This document shows positions 24,248 to 27,768 of a stretch of 27,768 bases of DNA, piece after piece. The position numbers and the translations under genes are program-made. The DNA lies in contig DASTMZ010000125.1 in assembly GCA_035713725.1 (NCBI GenBank), positions 1-27,768 on the forward strand. Direction: 5' to 3'. The notes under the pieces were generated by a model. The model worked only from the letters and a program-made list of their open reading frames with translations. It was not told where the DNA came from and searched no databases. Source of the stretch: DASQPR01 sp035713725 (GTDB lineage: Bacteria; Actinomycetota; Actinomycetes; Mycobacteriales; Micromonosporaceae). The first letter of the stretch is position 1. Each line of letters begins with the position of its first letter.

Positions 24248-25363
24248 ATGACACCACCGCACAACTATTTGGCGGTCATCAAGGTCGTCGGCATCGGCGG
24301 CGGCGGCGTTAACGCGGTGAACCGGATGATCGAAGTCGGTCTGAAGGGCGTGGAGTTCATTGCCATCAACACCGACGCCCAAGCGCTGCTCATGAGCGAC
24401 GCCGACGTCAAGCTCGACGTCGGGCGGGAGTTGACGCGTGGTCTCGGCGCGGGCGCGAACCCCGAGGTCGGGCACAACGCCGCGGAGGACCACCGCGACG
24501 AGATCGAAGAGGTGCTCAAGGGCGCCGACATGGTGTTCGTGACCTGTGGCGAAGGTGGTGGTACGGGCACCGGCGGCGCGCCGGTGGTCGGCAGCATCGC
24601 TCGCAAGATCGGCGCGCTGACGATCGGCGTGGTCACCCGGCCATTCGGGTTCGAGGGCAAGCGGCGCCAGGTCCAGGCCGAGGTCGGCATCGAGGAGCTG
24701 CGCAATGAGTGCGACACGCTCATCGTGATCCCGAACGACCGGCTGCTCGCGCTCGGCGATCGCAGCATCAGCATGATGGACGCGTTCCGGCAAGCCGACC
24801 AGGTGCTGCTGTCCGGCGTACAAGGGATCACCGATTTGATCACTACGCCCGGCCTCATCAACCTGGACTTCGCCGACGTGAAGAGCGTGATGAGCGGCGC
24901 CGGTAGCGCATTGATGGGCATCGGCAGCGCCCGCGGCGACAACCGTGCGGTGGAGGCGGCCGAGTCCGCGATCTCCAGCCCGCTGCTCGAGCAGAGCATG
25001 GACGGCGCGCGCGGCGTGCTGCTGTCCATCGCCGGTGGCTCGGATCTCGGCCTGTTCGAGATCAACGACGCCGCCCAGCTCGTCACGGATGCCGCGCACC
25101 CGGACGCAAACATCATCTTCGGAGCGGTCATCGACGACGCGCTCGGCGACGAGGTACGCGTGACCGTGATCGCCGCGGGATTCGACGGTGGCGCACCGAC
25201 GTACAAGCCGGCGGATCTGTCGCGCAAGCACACGGTGCCGCTGGTTGTCGGCGAGAACGGCGCCAACGGATCGGCTCCGCGTCAGGCCGCCGGCACGCCG
25301 AGCGCGCGCCGCGTCCTGTTCGACGACGTCGACGTGCCGGACTTCCTGAAGAACGGGTCGTGA
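24248..25363 (+). CDS. ftsZ: cell division GTPase FtsZ
   Basis: A 371-residue tubulin homologue that forms the Z-ring. The GTP site is formed by GIGGGGVNAVNRMI and the tubulin signature GGGTGTG (103-109, here CGEGGGTGTGGAP). The T7 loop is intact (NLDFADVKSVMSGAGSA). After the globular core, a short linker of about 45 residues leads to the C-terminal peptide DDVDVPDFLK, which binds SepF and FtsW. The linker is short for an actinobacterium. AAGGA before the ATG is a good ribosome binding site. Both ends match my memory of Micromonosporaceae FtsZ nearly word for word. Confidence 0.98.
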   Translation: MTPPHNYLAVIKVVGIGGGGVNAVNRMIEVGLKGVEFIAINTDAQALLMSDADVKLDVGRELTRGLGAGANPEVGHNAAEDHRDEIEEVLKGADMVFVTCGEGGGTGTGGAPVVGSIARKIGALTIGVVTRPFGFEGKRRQVQAEVGIEELRNECDTLIVIPNDRLLALGDRSISMMDAFRQADQVLLSGVQGITDLITTPGLINLDFADVKSVMSGAGSALMGIGSARGDNRAVEAAESAISSPLLEQSMDGARGVLLSIAGGSDLGLFEINDAAQLVTDAAHPDANIIFGAVIDDALGDEVRVTVIAAGFDGGAPTYKPADLSRKHTVPLVVGENGANGSAPRQAAGTPSARRVLFDDVDVPDFLKNGS

Positions 25364-25397
25364 CGCGGTCCGGCGCGCCGGAGCGCAGTATCGACAC

Positions 25398-26120
25398 GTG
25401 ATAGCCAACGCCGACGATCCGGCGCGCCGCGCGGAGATCGCCGATCGGCTCGCTCGGCTGCGCGACCGCATCGCCGCGGCGTGTGCCGTCGCCGACCGGG
25501 ATCCGTCCGGAATCACGCTGGTGGCGGTCACGAAGACCTACCCAGCCGCGGACGTCGGGCACCTCGCCGCGCTCGGGGTACGTGACATCGGCGAGAACCG
25601 AGATCAGGAAGCGGCGCCGAAGGCGGCCGCGTGCGCGGCCGCCGGCATCGACGTGCGCTGGCATTACGTCGGGCAACTGCAGCGCAACAAGGCCAGGTCG
25701 GTGGCTGGCTACGCGACCGCCGTGCACTCGGTGGATCGACCGCCCTTGGTTGACGCGCTAGGCCGCGCGCGCAGCGCTGACGAGCGTGGACCGCTGGACG
25801 TGTTCATTCAGCTCAGCATCGACGGCGACGTGACGCGCGGCGGCGCGCTCGCCGCCGACGTTCCGGCGCTCGCGGACGCGGTGGCCGCACAGCCGGCCCT
25901 GCGCCTACTCGGTTTGATGGCGGTCGCGCCGCTCGGCATGCGCCCGCCGGACGCGTTCGGCAGATTAGCTGCGGTCTCCGCGCAGCTCCGCACGTCGCAC
26001 CCGACTGCGACCGCGCTGTCGGCCGGCATGAGCGAGGATCTCGAACCGGCCATTGAATACGGCGCGACACACGTGCGCGTCGGCAGTGCGTTACTCGGCA
26101 TGCGCGCAAAGCTGCGGTAG
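25398..26120 (+). CDS. YggS family pyridoxal phosphate homeostasis protein
   Basis: A 240-residue PLP-binding protein with an alanine racemase-like N-terminal barrel fold. The PLP lysine is K46 in VAVTKTYPA. Other family motifs are IGENRDQEAAPK (usually GENrvQE), HYVGQLQRNK, LGLMAVAP, and LSAGMSEDLEPAIEYGATHVRVGSALLG, the phosphate-binding end. YggS/PLPBP proteins buffer PLP and affect amino-acid metabolism; the gene (ylmE) is commonly next to sepF. It begins 35 bases after ftsZ; the pgeF (ylmD) gene normally found between them is absent. The GTG start has only a weak, distant GGAG. Confidence 0.93.
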   Translation: MIANADDPARRAEIADRLARLRDRIAAACAVADRDPSGITLVAVTKTYPAADVGHLAALGVRDIGENRDQEAAPKAAACAAAGIDVRWHYVGQLQRNKARSVAGYATAVHSVDRPPLVDALGRARSADERGPLDVFIQLSIDGDVTRGGALAADVPALADAVAAQPALRLLGLMAVAPLGMRPPDAFGRLAAVSAQLRTSHPTATALSAGMSEDLEPAIEYGATHVRVGSALLGMRAKLR

Positions 26121-26503
26121 CCTCGACCGGCACGCGAACTACACAACTGTCGTTTGCCGTGGAGCCGTTGCGTCGCTTCGCATTTGACTCATCGAATCTG
26201 CGACTCGTCGAACCTCGGCTCGTCGAACCATCGGCTTCTCGAACCACGGCCCGCCGAGCCTTCGGTCGGTCGGGCCGGCGGGACGTTTGTGGGCAGCCGG
26301 CGGTGCGTTTCTCGCAACTGGCTCAGCGAAAACGGGCGAACACCGGACGCGGAACGCCCGCTACAAAAATAACGGCACCACAAATACGAATAACTCGGGG
26401 CATATCAAGGTACGTAGACGTGCGTTGACAGGGTGGGACATCGCGCGTTGGGGTCGTGGCGTCGTCGGAGGGCGGCGTGCCACACGGGGCGAAGGAGGCC
26501 GGC
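26121..26503. other. yggS-sepF intergenic region
   Basis: No gene is visible in these 383 bases. They hold a degenerate 16-base repeat cluster (26186-26248), an AT-rich patch (26361-26410, about 42% G+C against about 70% around it), and TTGACA (26425-26430) without a clear -10. A promoter for sepF-yggT-divIVA is probable somewhere here but could not be fixed. GAAGGAGG (26491-26498) is the sepF ribosome binding site. Confidence 0.5.
26186..26248. repeat. four degenerate ~16-bp tandem repeats
   Basis: Four units are centred on TCGAA at 26192, 26208, 26223 and 26239 (spacing 16, 15, 16): GACTCATCGAATCT, GACTCGTCGAACCT, GGCTCGTCGAACCA and GGCTTCTCGAACCA. The spacing of about 1.5 helix turns and the decay from unit to unit suggest an old tandem duplication or an array of binding sites. 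Confidence 0.7.
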
Positions 26504-27172
26504 ATGAGCGCATTGCGCAGGGCGGGGGTGTGGCTCGGCCTGATCGAAGACGAGGACGACAACGGGTACGGCTATGACGAGCGCGGATACGACGACGACT
26601 ATTCGGACGACGAGCGCTCCGATCCCTCCGCCATCGTCCGCGCCCGGGTCGCCGACCGCCTCGCCGGTGCGCGTGCCGAACGGGAAGCCGCTCGCCTCGC
26701 GGGCGAACGTGCCGATCGCGGTCAGGTGCGCGATACCGAGTCGACGACGGTACGAGCGATCGCCCGGCCGGTGACCGCTTCCGCCGCCGCCCCGATCTCG
26801 TACCCGACCCGGGACAACCTCGCACTCAAGCCGGAGCCCGACTCGATCCCAACGCCACGAAACGCTGCCGATCCGAGTGCCACGGATGACCGTCGCTACC
26901 AGATCACCACGCTGCACCCGACCACGTTCAACGAGGCCCGTACGATCGGCGAACAGTTCCGCGACGGCGTACCGGTGATCATCAACCTGACCGATCTGCC
27001 AGAAGCGGACGCGAAACGGTTGGTCGACTTCGCCGCCGGCCTGGCATTCGGCCTGCGGGGTAGCATGGAGCGCGTGACCAATCGGGTGTTCCTGCTCTCC
27101 CCGGCGAATATTCAGGTCACCGCCGAAGACAAAGCGAAGATCGCCGAGGGCGGCTTCTTCCACCGGAGTTGA
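26504..27172 (+). CDS. sepF: cell division protein SepF
   Basis: A 222-residue FtsZ-anchoring protein. An N-terminal membrane-binding helix (MSALRRAGVWLGLIED) is followed by an acidic, Tyr/Asp-rich stretch (15-40), a variable linker and the SepF core domain (about 138-220: YQITTLHPTTFNEARTIGEQ, VIINLTDLPEADAKRLVDF, AGLAFGLRGSMERV, VFLLSPANIQV). SepF binds the FtsZ C-terminal peptide and tethers the ring to the membrane, replacing FtsA and ZipA, which are absent in actinobacteria. The ATG lies five bases after GAAGGAGG; the frame is open upstream but without a better start. Confidence 0.95.
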   Translation: MSALRRAGVWLGLIEDEDDNGYGYDERGYDDDYSDDERSDPSAIVRARVADRLAGARAEREAARLAGERADRGQVRDTESTTVRAIARPVTASAAAPISYPTRDNLALKPEPDSIPTPRNAADPSATDDRRYQITTLHPTTFNEARTIGEQFRDGVPVIINLTDLPEADAKRLVDFAAGLAFGLRGSMERVTNRVFLLSPANIQVTAEDKAKIAEGGFFHRS

Positions 27173-27192
27173 CGGCGCCACGATAGATCTGT

Positions 27193-27218
27193 CTGCTGTC
27201 CGACTTTTCCGATAGCAG
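27193..27218 (+). other. sepF-yggT intergenic hairpin
   Basis: CTGCTGTC and GATAGCAG pair over eight positions (one G-U) around a 10-base loop, CGACTTTTCC. The hairpin lies midway in the 78-base gap. Without a U-run after it, RNA processing or attenuation is as likely as termination. Confidence 0.4.
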
Positions 27219-27250
27219 GCGCCGAAGCCCGGAGGGTCCGACATCGAGCC

Positions 27251-27544
27251 ATGAAGTCGATCATCGGTCAAGCCCTGTACCTGGTGCTGTACGTCCTCCT
27301 GCTTCTGCTGTTCATCCGGTTGACGCTGAGCTATGTCCTCCAGTACGCGAGACGGTGGCGACCCGGTCGCGGAGCGGCCGCGTCACTCGAATTGGTGTGG
27401 ACCGTCACTGACCCACCCCTTCATGCGTTGAGGCGAGTGATCCCACCGTTGCGTATTGGTACGGTGAGCATTGACATAGCGTTCCTAGTGTTGCTGCTTA
27501 TCCTGTACGTGTTGTTGAGAGTCGTGGCAGGCGTGCTGATCTAG
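27251..27544 (+). CDS. YggT family membrane protein
   Basis: A 97-residue protein with two hydrophobic helices (about 6-30 and 72-95) joined by a loop containing VWTVTDPPLHALRRVIPPLR, the YggT family signature (T-x-P-x2-x-x-R-x-x-P). YggT/YlmG proteins are small membrane proteins of unclear function, nearly always beside sepF and divIVA in Gram-positive bacteria, and implicated in division or osmotic tolerance. GGAGGG lies 13 bases before the ATG, rather far; no closer start codon is in frame. Confidence 0.93.
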   Translation: MKSIIGQALYLVLYVLLLLLFIRLTLSYVLQYARRWRPGRGAAASLELVWTVTDPPLHALRRVIPPLRIGTVSIDIAFLVLLLILYVLLRVVAGVLI

Positions 27545-27553
27545 CTGAATGCT

Positions 27554-27575
27554 CGCCGGAGGCCCAGTGCCGGCG
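27554..27575 (+). other. yggT-divIVA intergenic hairpin
   Basis: CGCCGG - 10 bases - CCGGCG lies just after yggT. It may be a weak terminator or processing site before divIVA. No U-run follows. Confidence 0.35.
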
Positions 27576-27629
27576 ATGGGATGAGTAGTTAGTTGTGCGG
27601 CACCCCCGCAACCGACCCGAGGAGTCTCG

Positions 27630-27768
27630 ATGCCGCTGACCCCGGCCGACGTCCACAACGTCGCCTTTAAGAAGCCCCCGATCGGCAAGCGGGGCTACGA
27701 CGAAGATGAGGTCGACGCGTTCCTGGACGAGGTCGAGCGCGAGTTGGCACGCCTCATCGAGGACAACA
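27630..27768 (+). CDS. divIVA: DivIVA/Wag31 polar growth protein, partial
   Basis: The first 46 codons, running off the right edge, give MPLTPADVHNVAFKKPPIGK, then RGYDEDEVDAFLDEVERELARLIEDN. This is the DivIVA N-terminal lipid-binding domain followed by the start of the coiled coil. In actinobacteria DivIVA (Wag31) collects at the poles and organises tip growth. GAGGAG five bases before the ATG is a strong ribosome binding site. Position after sepF and yggT is the standard order. Confidence 0.96.
   Translation, partial: MPLTPADVHNVAFKKPPIGKRGYDEDEVDAFLDEVERELARLIEDN

Noticed and set aside
26186..26248. TTCGA-rich repeats read on the minus strand as tRNA T-arms
   Set aside because: No acceptor, D or anticodon arms can be folded around them.
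27471..27504. TTGACA within yggT as a divIVA promoter
   Set aside because: It codes conserved residues and no -10 lies at 16-19 bases; the nearest TATCCT is 22 bases away.

Overview
The window is about 70% G+C and carries an almost complete division and cell wall (dcw) cluster of a high-GC actinobacterium. Several protein signatures match what I remember of Micromonosporaceae: the FtsZ ends (MTPPHNYLAV... and ...DDVDVPDFLKNGS), the FtsI leader segment ARAYTPRGRTVRE, FtsW with PFISDGGSALV, and MurG with GGGTGGHIYPLLAF. That placement rests on memory, not on an alignment. MurE has the DNPR motif, so the peptidoglycan is predicted to contain meso-diaminopimelate or a close derivative.

Left part (1-4000, mostly minus strand). 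The 5' end of a [2Fe-2S] molybdo-hydroxylase small subunit runs off the left edge. Next to it is a tight minus-strand operon, PadR regulator -> MacB-type ABC ATPase -> FtsX-like permease, joined by two ATGA overlaps. A perfect 9-bp-arm inverted repeat covers its likely (leaderless) promoter. An SDR oxidoreductase lies upstream on the same strand.

Middle-left (4000-8000, plus strand). This holds a pRiA4b ORF-3-like protein, an ACSF2/FadD35-type acyl-CoA synthetase, and a LacI-family regulator whose upstream region carries a near-perfect CebR-type operator and a second 12-bp palindrome.

Right part (8000-27768, plus strand). The order is mraZ, rsmH, ftsL-like, ftsI, murE, murF, mraY, murD, ftsW, murG, murC, ftsQ, ftsZ, yggS, sepF, yggT, divIVA (cut by the right edge). 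MurC, D, E and F build the UDP-MurNAc-pentapeptide, and MraY and MurG make lipid I and lipid II. FtsW and FtsI polymerise and cross-link septal peptidoglycan. FtsQ and the FtsL-like protein link the synthases to the divisome; FtsZ and SepF form the ring, and DivIVA marks the poles. Start/stop overlaps (ATGA, GTGA, TTGA) from rsmH through murD indicate translational coupling.

Notable points: four TGGNG boxes at exact 10-bp spacing inside the mraZ promoter; a 505-bp hairpin-rich interval between mraZ and rsmH; three perfect 16-bp tandem repeats running into the murG ribosome binding site; a glycine/serine repeat tail on MurC; pgeF missing between ftsZ and yggS; and a degenerate 16-bp repeat cluster before sepF. 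I saw no rRNA, tRNA, CRISPR array, insertion sequence or prophage gene, and no wholly novel multi-gene system. The best candidates for something undescribed are the non-coding elements.
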